DNA of 64,000 nt from NCBI RefSeq assembly GCF_030272615.1, contig NW_026729285.1:1-64000 (forward strand). The letters run 5' to 3'. The stretch is from Cryptomeria japonica (Eukaryota > Streptophyta > Pinopsida > Cupressales > Cupressaceae). The notes beneath the pieces were generated by a model. That model made no database searches and was not told where the DNA came from. It saw only the letters and a list, made by a program, of their open reading frames with translations. Made by a program: the position numbers and the translations under genes. Shown one piece after another: positions 24,512 to 36,406 of the stretch. Within the stretch, counting starts at the first letter, position 1, and the number at the start of each line of letters is the position of its first letter.

Positions 24512-25102
24512 TTGAAACAGAGAACTCTAATAACCAAAGAAGGCTCAGATTCAATCATTTGGCTAGGGGTAAATTCAGGGAGCTACAATTCAAAGGATGG
24601 GTATAAGGCTATAGTCCAAAATCAAAATTTAGCAAAAACTGAGATACTTGTTTCATTATGTTGGGACAAAAGATGTCTTCCTAAAGCTGGATATTTTGCA
24701 TGGGCAACACTACAAGGAAGAATTCTAATAGCAGAATGGTTTAGAAAGATTGGGGTTTTAGGGCCTTCAAAATGTGTCTTATGTGAGTTGGAAGAAGAAT
24801 CCATTAACCACATTCTTTTCTCATGTATCTTCCCATCTAAGTGTAGGCAATGGCTTTGTGCCAAATTAGGATGGTTTTCAGCCTTGGCTAATGCCCATTT
24901 GAGTGTTTTCAAAAGTTATCCTAATCTTTATTCTTCAAGTCTTTTCCACTCTCTATGGATATATTCTCCTTCAATAACTATATGGGAAATCTGCAAGGAA
25001 AGGAATAGAAGAATTTTTAGAGGGGATAAGCTAGCTTGGGAAAGCATTATTAAAAAATTGGAAGTTGCTATAGTGGAAGTAATAAATAGTGGACTTTCAT
25101 AG
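24512..25102 (+). pseudogene. LINE zf-RVT (reverse-transcriptase zinc-binding) domain
   Basis: An open block of 196 codons with SDSIIWLGVNSGSYNSKDGY, CWDKRCLPKAGYFAW, LCELEEESINHILFSC and SKCRQWLCAKLGW. The CxLC, H and C spacing matches the zf-RVT domain near the end of plant LINE ORF2. It is open here but cut off from the RT part by stops. Confidence 0.8.
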
Positions 25103-25244
25103 CAACAATAAAAAAATATTCAATTCTCCTATTGAGATAGTAAGATGAGATAAAATTGGTATGGGCTAAAGATCCCTCCCTTCATTGGGAAGGGGGGAAA
25201 GGAGACAATTATGTAAAGAAAGAAAGTAGAATGGCTTCCACCAA

Positions 25245-25666
25245 AAGTTGGGTAGTATAAACTAAATTTTGATGGGGTCACTAGAGGAAACCCAAGGATA
25301 ATAAGGGCAGGTTGTATCATTCATTCTTCAGATGATCAAACTACTGCTAAGCTAGCTAAATCACTAACAAAGGATACCAATAATGTGGGAGATATTCAAG
25401 CATCCATACAAGGCCTTAAAATTTGCAGAGAACTTGGTCTTAGAAAGATTCAAATTAAAGGAGATTCAACATTTATTATCAGTGCTCTTAGATCCAGCAA
25501 GACTTCAAATTGGAGAATCAACTCATTTCTAAGCAAAGCAATAGATCTACTTAAAGATTTTGAAGCTTTTGCAATTAACCATGTTTATAGAGAAGCCAGT
25601 GTAATGGCATGTCTTTTAGCAAACAGAGGTGTCGACATTTATCATGAGAAATTGATCAAATCATAA
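25245..25666 (+). pseudogene. LINE RNase H domain, decayed
   Basis: Blocks include FDGVTRGNPR near 25268, GLKICRELGLRKIQIKGDS near 25412-25468, and HVYREASVMACLLANRGV near 25580-25635. These match the RNase H domain at the C-terminus of many plant L1 elements. The acidic residue expected before the GLK helix appears replaced (GDIQAS rather than AE). The start is in another frame because of a stop near 25260. Confidence 0.75.
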
Positions 25667-26155
25667 AGTTTATAGAGGTCAACGACTCCCTGAATGAGTT
25701 GGAAATTCTTTTTGAAATTCAAATTCTTTATTGATTTGGATCTCGAAACCAACGGTCATATTAAAACTACTTCTTAGCTTTTAATCAAGAAGAAATAAAA
25801 GATGCATTTTCATGGGGGATAAGACAACAACTCTAATCATGATGCCAAGGGAGGACAACTCAAAAATAATTTCCCGCCTTCTTTGGTCGTTGATTGCATG
25901 TCAAGGAAAGGATTTAGCTATTAAATTCATCATGTATTTTTGCCTTAGGTATTTGAAAGCATTTAATCCTCAACAAACTATTTTCCAAAATTAGTGGTTG
26001 CAATCTCATTATGAAGACTTTAATTATCCAACATAAATTTTGCCTATTGTTTAGCTTTTCTTTTTAGTAGAGGCTCTTTTAGTAGCCTTCCTTTCTATAT
26101 TTTTCCTCACTTCTTTGAGTCGATACTATCGTTAGTTTAGCCAAAAAAGATGGAA
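25667..26155 (+). mobile_element. Probable LINE 3' UTR
   Basis: Sequence after the RNase H stop. A tail-like TTAGCCAAAAAAG at 26138-26150 could be the eroded 3' end. No target-site duplication was identified. Confidence 0.35.
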
Positions 26156-28199
26156 GATATCTTCTAACTTAGCATCACATTTATTAGACAAAATGTTCTT
26201 TTCGTCCCTTACTTTTTTTAGTGTGTTTGTCGTCTTCCCCAAGCAATTAGCATATTCATTTCATCCTTCGTCCTTCATCCATTCCATCTTTTTGTTTCTC
26301 CCTAGGGTTTGATTGTTCTTCCAACTAGTTTCTTATTGTTTGCAAGTAAAGATTGAGAGCTAAGTAGATGGATACTCCAATTTGCCTTCACTCTTCAAAA
26401 AGGCAAATGGTGTTTTTAAGAGAGATAAAAGAAAAGAGGATTTAGGAGGTTTTGACGAAGAATCACTTTGTTATTTCCAGAGCTGTTAAGATGATTTCGG
26501 GGGATCTCTTTTTTAGAACAAACCATAAATACAGGGTCTACACTGAAATTCATGCAATCTTTCTCGCCACCCTTCTCCATTTTGTGTTATTGAAGAAAAA
26601 AAGAGAGATTTTATGTAGAAAAGTGTTTAAGGTTGACTTGTTGGGGGTCTATATCAAGTCCTCAAGAACATAGATGAAAAATTGACCATTCCTTTTCTGA
26701 TTGATTTTAGCATGAGCATAAGAATGGAAAACAACTACCAAGGTTCCCCATTTTGTATTTCGAGAATGAGTGAAGTTTCAAAGCTAGAATTTTTATGGTA
26801 GAAAGGAATGCCAACTTTCTTTGGGCTCTATTCAAGCAGACAGAGATAGAGAATGATGTTTGGATTAGAAAATTTCTCGGCTTGCATGGCTACTCAGAAT
26901 TCACCTCAAACGAGCATTTACTGGATTGGGAAGAAGATTTAAAGGAGAATTGGGCATGTCGAGCTGATGAACCCGAGGATGTGATTGAATGCTTTCCCAA
27001 ACCAAAGCAAAATGATTGGGACAAGCATGTTTGTGTCACTCTCAACGAAGTTGATCCTTCCCTCCTTCCAAGTTCTCCCTCCTCTACTGATTAACCACTT
27101 CCTTTGTCAATTTTCATTTTTTACCAAGTCAAGAGGCTTTAATCCCATTACTGTTAATAGTTTAATTTAATATTTTCTAGCATTTTATTATATTTATATT
27201 ACTATTAAATATTCTCAACTATAGCTCTTTACTGATCCATCTATATATATATATATATAATTTACCACTTCTTCATGGCTATGAGCTAATAGACAAAGTA
27301 TTAGTGCTTTTTGCAAGAAAGAGGTTCCAAGTTCAAGCTCGCATTTCATCATCAAATATTCTATAAATTACCAAATTAGATGGTGTTTAAATAAATTTGA
27401 TTGAAGACACAAGAAATCTCAACCGGACTATCATGCACATATCTTATGAATTATAGATAATATTTAAATAGGGTTTGGGGAACAAACTAGGTGACATTTA
27501 AATTTTGAGGAGACTAGAAAAGTATACGGAAAGTTAGAAGATATTCACACACATAATGAACTGTGATTGATGGGTAAAGTTTAAGTAGTCACCTTTGCAT
27601 TGAATTATGATTGTTGTGTGATGTTTAAATAGGCACAACAAGTCTAAAATCCCTGCACAAGTTAAATTGAATTAATTATAAATATTTTCGCTGAGATGAA
27701 GATCTAGAATCACTTCGAGTCTTGGATACATAAGTAATATTTCTTCTAAAAGTTAAAAAATTACTCTACTTCCCATGGTACCAGGTTTTACCTAGAACAT
27801 CTACAAGCACAAGAGAGACATTTTCTACACCCAGACATGCAAAGCAAAAGGCAGGATAAGATCAATACCATCGACATTTGCATCGTCTATTCCCTCTCCA
27901 CTTCCACTGTCATTTGAATTCCTAGCTCTGCTCCCTGTCCCACACATCACACTAAAAAAAAATTTAAACACTTACCTCATGTTTCCATCATGTTGTTTAA
28001 ATTTAAGCAGTTACAATGTTCTTATGGAAAATTAAAATTATGAAAAAAAAGATAATATAGAATCTTTTCTTATTGTTGTGGAGTAGCTATTGTTTATAGG
28101 AGCAATGGAGACTGAGGATGTCTTGCACTCAACAAGACTCGATCCTTGGTGGGCTCATTTAGTGCCATTCAACTTCACCAATAGACCAAGTTTCATATA
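26156..28199. other. Unassigned; one acidic open frame at 26795-27094
   Basis: A plus-strand frame at 26795-27094 (99 codons) is rich in Asp, Glu and Trp (LLDWEEDLKENW, PKPKQNDWDKH) and looks protein-like, but I recognise no family. A second frame lies at 26452-26673. Both may be 3' remnants of a mobile element. A (TA)n tract lies at 27243-27260. The remainder shows nothing identifiable. Confidence 0.25.
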
Positions 28200-29045
28200 T
28201 TTAATTTTACTTAAAAAAATTTGATATATATGCTCTTCAAAATTGTCTCATACCTTTTTATTTTATATATAATTATTTTATTTTTATTTATATTTTTATT
28301 ATATTTAGTTACGTTCTTTATTACTTAATTTTTTTACATTTTATTTTATCATTCTTTTGAAGTCGTAGAATTTATTTGGTATTTTATTTTATTATATTTA
28401 TTTGCGGTTGTCGTTCAGTTTCTTGTTTTGACTACTTATCCAACAAATGGTTGAACAATGTTTGAAACTTTGGTAGATATTTTGAAAAAGAACTTTGTGT
28501 GGATTGAGAAAATTATTTAAAATCAAATTTGTACCTATAACCGATGAAAATATCTGTACAATTTCATTATTCACCAACCCAGAAACTTCGTGTGTGCAAT
28601 CAGTTGATTCATTCTACATCAGTTACTATTATTGAGGCGGATGATGGCAACGGTTCTGTCAACCATGAACATATTTTCCTGTGAGCTTCCAACTTTAGTA
28701 GGGACTACGACTATAGTACAATCCTTGTTTTTATTAGACTTCATTTTCACTGTCCAATCATTATAGCGTGGTTGCATTTGAAGTTAATCCAAGTGACTTT
28801 GTTTAATCTCAATTAGTTATGTCATATTTTTATAAATTAAAATATAACTTTTCGAGTCAATGTCAATATTTAATAGAAAAATTTGCAACGGCATGGAGTT
28901 TAAGATATAGAGGATTGCCTTGGATTGCAAAAAGTTTCACCTAAACTTGCTTTATAAGGAAACTCCACGGATTCGTTCTTTGTTTTATAATAAATAGAGG
29001 ATTGCCTTGGATTGCAAAAAGTTTCACCTAAACTTTCGCTCTTTG
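28200..29045. repeat. NLR-array spacer end, module copy c, with partial tandem duplication
   Basis: Matches 1140-1513 and 7620-8262. Its last part is tandemly duplicated: 28910-28950 and 28995-29035 both carry AGGATTGCCTTGGATTGC and AAAAAGTTTCACCTAAAC, about 85 bp apart. NLR copy 2 follows, as expected. Confidence 0.75.
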
Positions 29046-29168
29046 CTTTATAATAATTACACTAGAGATGTAGCGATCATAGAATAGAACATTTATGTTT
29101 AATTCATATTATAGGGAGTACAGATTTAGGAATCTTCAATAATAGACATTAAGTTTCCACAATTCATG

Positions 29169-29366
29169 AGATAGAATCAGCTACTTTCGGAATAGACTGT
29201 ATGTAATTTTTTGCATCAACGTTTCAGATCACACTCGATCATCAAGATGAATAGCTATAGAGCATGCAGAGTGAGAAATCCTCATGATGGATCATGGAGT
29301 GTGATCCGAAACGTTGATGCAAAAAATTACACATAGTCTATTCGAAAGCAACTTATTCTATTTCAA
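29169..29366. mobile_element. Foldback/MITE-like element
   Basis: Long imperfect inverted repeat with arms of about 80 bp (29169-29250 and 29283-29366) around a short loop. Matching landmarks are TTTTTTGCATCAACGTTTC on the left and GAAACGTTGATGCAAAAAA on the right. It lies between the spacer module and the 3' end of NLR copy 2 and is absent from the same place beside copy 3, which suggests insertion after the duplication. Confidence 0.75.
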
Positions 29367-29536
29367 TCTTCAAACCAATCCAAAGTGAATTGTACTTCAA
29401 AACAAAAAAAACCCTTTAGTAGAGTCCATCAATTGTCCATGTGCACATGAAAATCCAACACCTAGAAACACCTAATAAACTAGACAGATAATAATGATCG
29501 TACAGCTTAGTTACAGAATACCCATAACTCAATACA

Positions 29537-32094
29537 CTAAAAAGTTAGGGTCAGAAAAGTGAATTGTGCTTCCACAATTTCAACTCTAAGATCAGGGATA
29601 GAACAAGATTTAGCTCGCAACCACTTGTCCCCAATATTCTCATTGTAGCTAACATGTTTGAGGGAGTTTAGTCCACAAACACTTCTAGGCAACCTCCTCA
29701 AATGATAACACTCTCTCATGTCAAACTCTTTCAATTTCTTGAGCTCACCTATTTCCTCCGGGAGTTTTTCCAAGCCCTCGCACAGTGAAATGTCTAGAAA
29801 TTCCAGCTGCCCAAGTTGTCCAATTGATGCCGGAAGCTCTTTGAGGCCTGGTAATGCTGATAATCTTAACATTCTTAGAGAACACATATTTCCGAGATTA
29901 TATGGCAAATTCTCAACCAGATGGCAGTTGGTAACAGACCATGTCTGAACAGAGGGCATATGACAGAGGGCAGGGGGCAACTCCTCCAAATCGCTGCAAT
30001 GGTCCAGGCTAAATTCATGCACATTGGAGTAATTGAATGTGGACATATTTACAAACCCTTCACATAAGCTTAGAGAAAGCTTGTCCAAGTTTTGTATTGC
30101 TTTGATATGTTTGGGTGCTACCAACCTCTCCAAGCGAACACTTCTGAGTTGAGGGAGTGAAGATAAGGCATCTAGACCTTTTATTGTGGCCCTCTCTGAA
30201 CCCAAATTACATACTATCAAAACTTTGAGTTTTTTCATAGTTTTCAGAAATGGCGGAAGAAAGTATTCGCTTGCAGAAAAGTGTAACACCAAAGCCTCTG
30301 TCTCCGCAAGTTTCATCGAATACCACTCGTTCTCAGCCATAGAACCTGCATAAGACAAATCACATATGCAATTGAATTAGAACATAAGAAATCTTAGTAT
30401 TTGTTAATAGTCCACATAGCCTTCAAATTTTGCCACTAATTAAGTATTTGGGTGAAATATCCCACCTGTGTGAATAGAGACAATTTGAGCATTGAATAGT
30501 CTATCTCTAAGCAATTCCCATTCCCCTGGTAGGCAATGCTCCTTCCTGGGCATGAGTAATCTCTTTGTGTGGACTATACTGTCCTGGCATCCCAAATACA
30601 AGGCTAAGTCCCGCATCACATCATGCTGTGAAAGGAACAGCTCAGAGGCACATCCGTACGAGATTGTTGATTGGGTTCTGATAATTTCAACAACCAAGTC
30701 AGCCCAATGTTCTAAAAAATGAAAACAGGAAATTTATATGCAAGGAAAGACATTTACCCTTGATTGCTTATTAGATTCAGGAGATTTCTTCTTGCAAGTT
30801 CCAGTAATATAGTATAGGCATCCTGCCACTCCATCTTCCGAACATAAACCCAAATGTTGAGCAGTGCATCGGCACAACTTTTCTTGTCCTCTGGAAATGA
30901 GGCGAAGTCTAAAAAGCATTCTCTCCAAACATCATCCAAGCAATCAATACTGGTCTCCAAGCGTCTAAAAAGCCCTTCGCTGTGATATGGGGATATTGAT
31001 TCTCCCAGGGAAAGTTTTTGCTTTGCATTCTCCCAGGCCACATGAGGTTCCCCGTACAAAGAACTTCCAACCACTTTAAGAGCAAGAGGTAAACCCTTGC
31101 ATTCGGCTTGCACCTGTCATTGACAATAGCGATATTTTCATGAATGTTCAGGGAAGGCCAGTAAGATCTAAAAGCAACGAAATTGTATTATACAATTTGA
31201 GCTATTACTTTTGTGGATTAAGTACTACTTCAACTTCAAAGTACTTTAAGTACCAGAACAATGAGAACACCCAATAATTGCAATATACCAAAGCAAAACG
31301 TCAAATAACCTCATAATTTCCTTTCACTTATATTATTTTTATTTGATTTGATAAGAAGCTTTAGTTTTATTCACATTTGGTAAGAAAAGACTATACCTCT
31401 ATGACTAGATTTGCATCTGCCGTAATTGGAATTGATGTCTGTCCAAATGCTGACAAGCAGAAAAGTGAGAGAGCATCCTCTTTGTTCAACAATGGCAATT
31501 GATACAGCCGAGTATAGGGGTTTCTAGGGACGATAGAACCGTTTCTAGTTGTGACAAGGATTTTGTACCCCGGAGATTCAAATAGTAATTTTGTCCAAAT
31601 TAGCTCTGGACCAAACATCATCTAGCACCACCAGAGTTGGCTTAGATTGCTTTAAAAGCCGTTGCTGAAGCTGTATATGTGCATCTTCCACATTCTGAAA
31701 CTCAGGTACATTCCTCCCAAAGATCTTCTCCCATATTGTCTCTAAAATTCCCTTCAGATTTGGGGATTGTGAAACAGTGATGAAAACTATATTTCTGAAA
31801 CAACCTGATGTCCACAAAAACAATTGGGTTATTAGTAAATTGCAAAAGAACAACAAAATCCTTAAGCTGGAAAAATCATCAGAAAAATGATGGAAAACAA
31901 ATGTCACCTTTGATATGGGGATCATCACATAAAGCCAAGGCCAAAGTCGTTTTCCTACCACCGCCCATGCAATGAACACCAACAACGGAGACGTCGTTCT
32001 GGAACAAAAGCTCTTTCAAATCCCCTATTGTTTTCTCAGGCAAAGTATTATGAAAAGAATATTGGTTAGCCTCTCCATTTCCAATTCTAGCCAT
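29537..32094 (-). pseudogene. RNL (ADR1-like) NLR copy 2, single frameshift
   Basis: Predicted exons are 32094-31908, 31804-31397, 31113-30758, 30677-30466 and 30345-29537, all with GT-AG borders. The protein would start MARIGNGEANQY just ahead of the P-loop. Motifs are CMGGGRKTT, VFITVSQSPNLKG, LVVLDDVWS, SLFCLSAFGQTSIP, CKGLPLALKVVGSSL, QHDVMRDLALYL and LLMPRKEHCLPGEW. About six leucine-rich repeats follow, including LKELPASIGQLGQLEFLDIS, ending in LTLTF and TAG. The single lesion is one extra base in 31588-31594, just after the kinase-2 motif: exon 2 is 408 nt against 407 in copies 1 and 3. The glycine before the Walker A lysine is Arg. The LRR exon is full length and supplies the true C-terminus for copies 1 and 3. 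There is no RPW8 domain upstream. Confidence 0.87.
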
Positions 32095-33149
32095 AGATTA
32101 ACAAATTCTCTACAAACCTTTTGAAATTTCAGACTTGTTTTTTGAAATTTCACTACCTAAGTTCGCTAATTCTTAAAAATTGCAAGCTTATAATTTCAAT
32201 GATCGATGAGTTCAGAAGCAGAGCTTGTGGTATCTATAGAGAGTGATAGGCATGTTAATTTGGACACCTTCTGGGAAGCATGATAATTTGGACATTTGTT
32301 TTCTTCAAACAGACGATTGATTATTCTCGAATCTTTCGGTCTAATTGCGTAAATGAAGTTCGACGTAAATTCCCTTTTAATGCGGGGAAAGCAACCGTAG
32401 TGCTTTCTATGTTGGAAAATGATTGAAAAAATGGTTAGGAATTCAAACTTCGAACTACTTCATTCTTAAGGAGTTTCGTCGATATACACGAGTTTCTCCT
32501 TATCCATCTCAGAGATCTGTTTCAATTTTGAGGAAACCTTAATTTAACTTTATTCTTCTTTAAGCTTCATTAATTTTTAAAATTTGAATTCATGGACGTC
32601 TTTATTGATTTAATTTTATTCTTTTAAAAGCTTCGTTAATCTTTACATTTTTGACGTATGGACCTTTTCATTGATCAGGAAGATATGTTCTAATAAATTT
32701 ATTTGGATTGTTTTTATCAACCTTCATGACTTTTATCACAAGTGTTATATTTGATTGATTTTTAATTTTATTTTTATGGACGCTATAATTTCAAATTAAT
32801 TTATATTTTTGTAATAAATTCGTTATAAATTATGAGAGTTTCGTCATAAGAAGTAGAAATTATGTTCTTAAACTCATGATGAATTGTATTATAAAGTGTT
32901 TATAATCTATAACAATGATAAAATAAGTGTAATAAATCTCAACGCGTGAAGAGATAAGGGTAAATCAACACATTCAAATTGAGGTACCAAGAAATGATTG
33001 TGTTTATTTATATCACTTGCATAGTTTATATTAATGTTTCAATGGATTACTTATGATTTATATAATGACAGAGTGATTACCAATTTAACGTATAAGAAAC
33101 CAATAATGATAACACACAAGAACATCTAAATCATACAATTCAATATTTT
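32095..33149 (-). promoter_or_regulatory. Upstream flank of NLR copy 2, shared with copy 3
   Basis: About 600 bp upstream of the start codon is homologous to 39109-39780, so promoter and gene were duplicated together. Read on the minus strand, the TATA-like site of copy 3 (CTATAAATA) is CTATAGATA here (32238-32231), a change in the core. Core promoter identity is inferred from position only. No gene was seen to 33149. Confidence 0.45.
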
Positions 33150-34051
33150 ATCAATATCTGCATCTAGCACCTGTACGACTAAGTCACCTAGCCCCATAGA
33201 CTGAAACTTTTGGGCTCAAATTGCAGATATGGGTTCCTCTCTGACTCTCATTTCCAAATCTATACTCAAAGTGTTCATATTTGATTTGTATTTGTATCAT
33301 CTCCTTTCTTGGAGCTAAAGTGAATGTACCCATATTATCTCCTTCCTCTAAACTTTCGTCTTCTACTTCTCTATCTTCTTTTTCTTCTTCCTCCTCTTCC
33401 TTTTCTTCTTTATTTTATTCTTCCTCTTTTGTCTTGTATTTATTTTCTTCCTCCTATTCGTATACTTCTTCTTTAGGATCCCATAGATGTAAGAAAGCTT
33501 GTTCTAGTTTATCAAAAAAAGTAAAGTACTCATCCAATGGTCCATACCCTTGTCTGGCCTCACCTCTTACACAAGTAAAAACATAATTTTCATGCTAGAT
33601 ATTTACCATCAACTCTTTTATATTTGTACCACTATTATAATGCAACTCAACTTTTGTCAAAATTAGGAACTTCCATTAACACTAGGGTTTAAGAAAAAAT
33701 GCTTTCAATAGATAACCTTTCTATCAAATTCAATTGACCTATCTTTTATATGACCAATTCACGATGTGAATGGATTCAAATTAAAAACTAAAATTAATAT
33801 ACCCAAGATGAATTTTGATGAGCTTTTTCAAAAATGTAAAAAATTCAAAAAAATAACCTTGATTTTATGGTCTAGAAGGTAAATTTATCAAAATCATAAA
33901 AGTGCAATAACTTGCAATATAATGATGATAGAGACTAGATTTTTTGACTATAGCTTCCCTATATGATCTTCAAACATCAATTAGAAATTCTAATAAATTC
34001 AAAAACTAAGTTTTTGTCCACCTTTCCCAAAATCATAGCTCTAATATCACT
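33150..34051 (-). mobile_element. Internal start of a truncated LTR retroelement (spacer 2)
   Basis: Partner of 4735-5650. The primer-binding site is degraded to TGATATTAGAGC at 34049-34038, two bases from the LTR. It contains the same block, GAA/GAG-rich on the minus strand, at about 33350-33480. The left edge of homology is at about the same element position as in spacer 1, so the truncation is also older than the duplication. Confidence 0.65.
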
Positions 34052-35449
34052 TGTTATAAACTACCTTGCACAAGAGAACATAATATGAAATATGCTACAA
34101 ATAATTGATAATAATATGCCACATTAAGGAGGTCCTTCAATAGTCTTCAACGAGAATGCAATAATCAATATGATGAGAATAACCAACCTTAATCCTATAT
34201 ATATGATTATGTCGAGGATACCACTCAGACCAACTTAAATAACACTATATAGGCTCTAAGATGACCTAAATAATTAAATAACAATATAATATAGATAATA
34301 TAGCTTAATTAAGAGTTAAGGTAGCCACAAGTTGACTACCCATAACCCAATACACACTACAAGCTTAGGGGCATATCAATTTTAGATTAAATCTATGATA
34401 AAAATTATACCCATTATGAACTAGGAACAAAGTTTCCTTAATCTAAGAATGGTTTGTAGATTTCATGATAAGTAAAAATGATTTATTTTAATGGCATTAT
34501 AACCATATTATACTAACCATATTTTAATGTTGTGAATCGATGCCTTTGAATCCACCAAGCTAGGTTGGTTAGCTACTTATAGAAATCTATGCAATGGGGG
34601 ATACACCCCTAGTGTACTATGGGATATATTGAATCCTCTTCCTAATTGTTAGTTGGTACAATTAGCCAAATTAAGTTGAGGATGGACCCCTAATGTAATA
34701 TGATATGCATCACATCCTCTTCCTAGCTGCCCACTGGCGTAGAAAGACGAGGAAAAGAGTGGGACCCATGGTGTATAGTGTAATGCACATATATTCCTTT
34801 TCTATTTGAGATGCACTATAGGTTAGTGTTAGTTAGCTACCCTTCTGTTTGAGCTTTTCACTATTATACTACTTATGTGTGTATAAACCACTCACTATGT
34901 ATTTCTAATGAATGCTAGAGCTAGTCACTATATTATGTGATGTATGTTAGAACTACTCATTGTGTATATGTGATGTATGTTAGAGTCATTCCCCAAGTGT
35001 GAATATTTGATGTATGCTAGAGTCAATCATTATGAGAATTTGAAGATTATGAAATGATATGACCTAGATATGTATTTGATAGATTTGTATAGTACTGATT
35101 GATAATGTTTAGTATGGCACCGACACTTGATGAAAAATAAATATCATTCTATTATAATTAGACTAAGTTAATAGCTTACAACTAATGAATATTCATGGTT
35201 TAAAGTGAGATTAGAGATCTCATGTAAGAGGAGAGAATGAACTCCCTTTATTATTGATGTGCAGATTATGAAGCATTTTTTTTTCCAAAGGAAATATGTA
35301 GGTAGGATCATCATGAATGAACCCATCAAGGTTTAGGTCTAGGTCTAGTGATATCCATAATCTTGAGAACTTTCCACTTCGTATAAGCATATAAGTCATG
35401 ATATTGAGTTGACAACACCAAGGTGAATGGAGAAGTTATGATGTCAACA
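34052..35449 (-). repeat. LTR B (1,398 bp), partner of LTR A
   Basis: Starts TGTTATAAAC and ends GATGTCAACA on the plus strand. It is alignable with 5651-7030 over its whole length with small indels. Confidence 0.75.
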
Positions 35450-36406
35450 CTTCTAAGCTAGAGGGAGAATACTTAGTCAATTGAATTGATAATCATTGTT
35501 AAGTGAATTAAAAAAATATCATGAGTGAAATATAGTCCAAAAGGCTTGAAAACTATGAGAAGAGTATGTATTGAATTTGAATAAGCAAGGGGTTTCATCA
35601 CAACTATCCTTCCAAATATATGTCGATTTGTTGCATTCACTATTCATAACATTTAATTAGAGTAATAGGTTTGGCTGCATTGTAGCTTTGTTGTACACTT
35701 TTTTAAATTTACTCATTGCTTAGTCAAGAAAGTCATTCACCTTTTTCAATTTATTACCAATCATAATATAGTAGTTGATTTGGTCACCTTTGTAAATGTA
35801 TTATCAATAACAATATGGTAATCAAGTTTATGGAACAACAAAAATATTTTTTTTGTAGAGTAGGTCATTGATGGAAAGTATTTGTTGTGCATTTTAATGG
35901 ATGAAACAACGTTTCCATCATGAACAATCGATATTTTGTATTCATTTTTATGTAAGTTGAAAAAGAATCGATATTTTGTATTCATTTTTTCTTACATTTT
36001 CCTTGAACTGCATTTCGTTTTTGGCTTCTGAATTGCACTAAGTTTCACCTAAACTCGCTTTATCAGGTTTGTCTTGAGAAACTCCACATTCGCTCTTTGC
36101 TTTAAAATAATTACACTGGAGACACGGGGATCATAGAATAAAATACTTGTGTTTAATCCATTTGGTATTTAGACTTGATGACAGAAATTACTTGAAGCTA
36201 CTGTTGTGCTACAGATTCGGGAAAAAATTCACTCTTCAAGCCAATCCAAAGTGAATTCTACTCATACTTCCCCAGAAACCAACACCTAGAACTCTTTCAA
36301 TTGTCCATGTGCATATCAAAATCCAACACATAGAAATATCTAATAAACTATACAAATAATAATGATCATCTAACCTAATTACAGAGCACTCATAACTTAA
36401 TACACA
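35450..36406. repeat. NLR-array spacer 2, right part
   Basis: Homologous to 7031-8262 in order, though shorter. The AT-rich half of the end module is missing, and only the GTTTCACCTAAACTCGCTTTA part at about 36040-36110 remains. NLR copy 3 follows. Confidence 0.65.

Noticed and set aside
8263-28199. CRISPR arrays, phage or bacterial islands
   Set aside because: Repeats here are microsatellites, minisatellites and eukaryotic transposons. There is no spacer-repeat periodicity and no prokaryotic gene.
33281-33586. Plus-strand serine-rich frame in spacer 2
   Set aside because: It is an artefact of a block that is GAA/GAG-rich on the minus strand, inside the truncated LTR element. The matching block in spacer 1 is not open in the same way.
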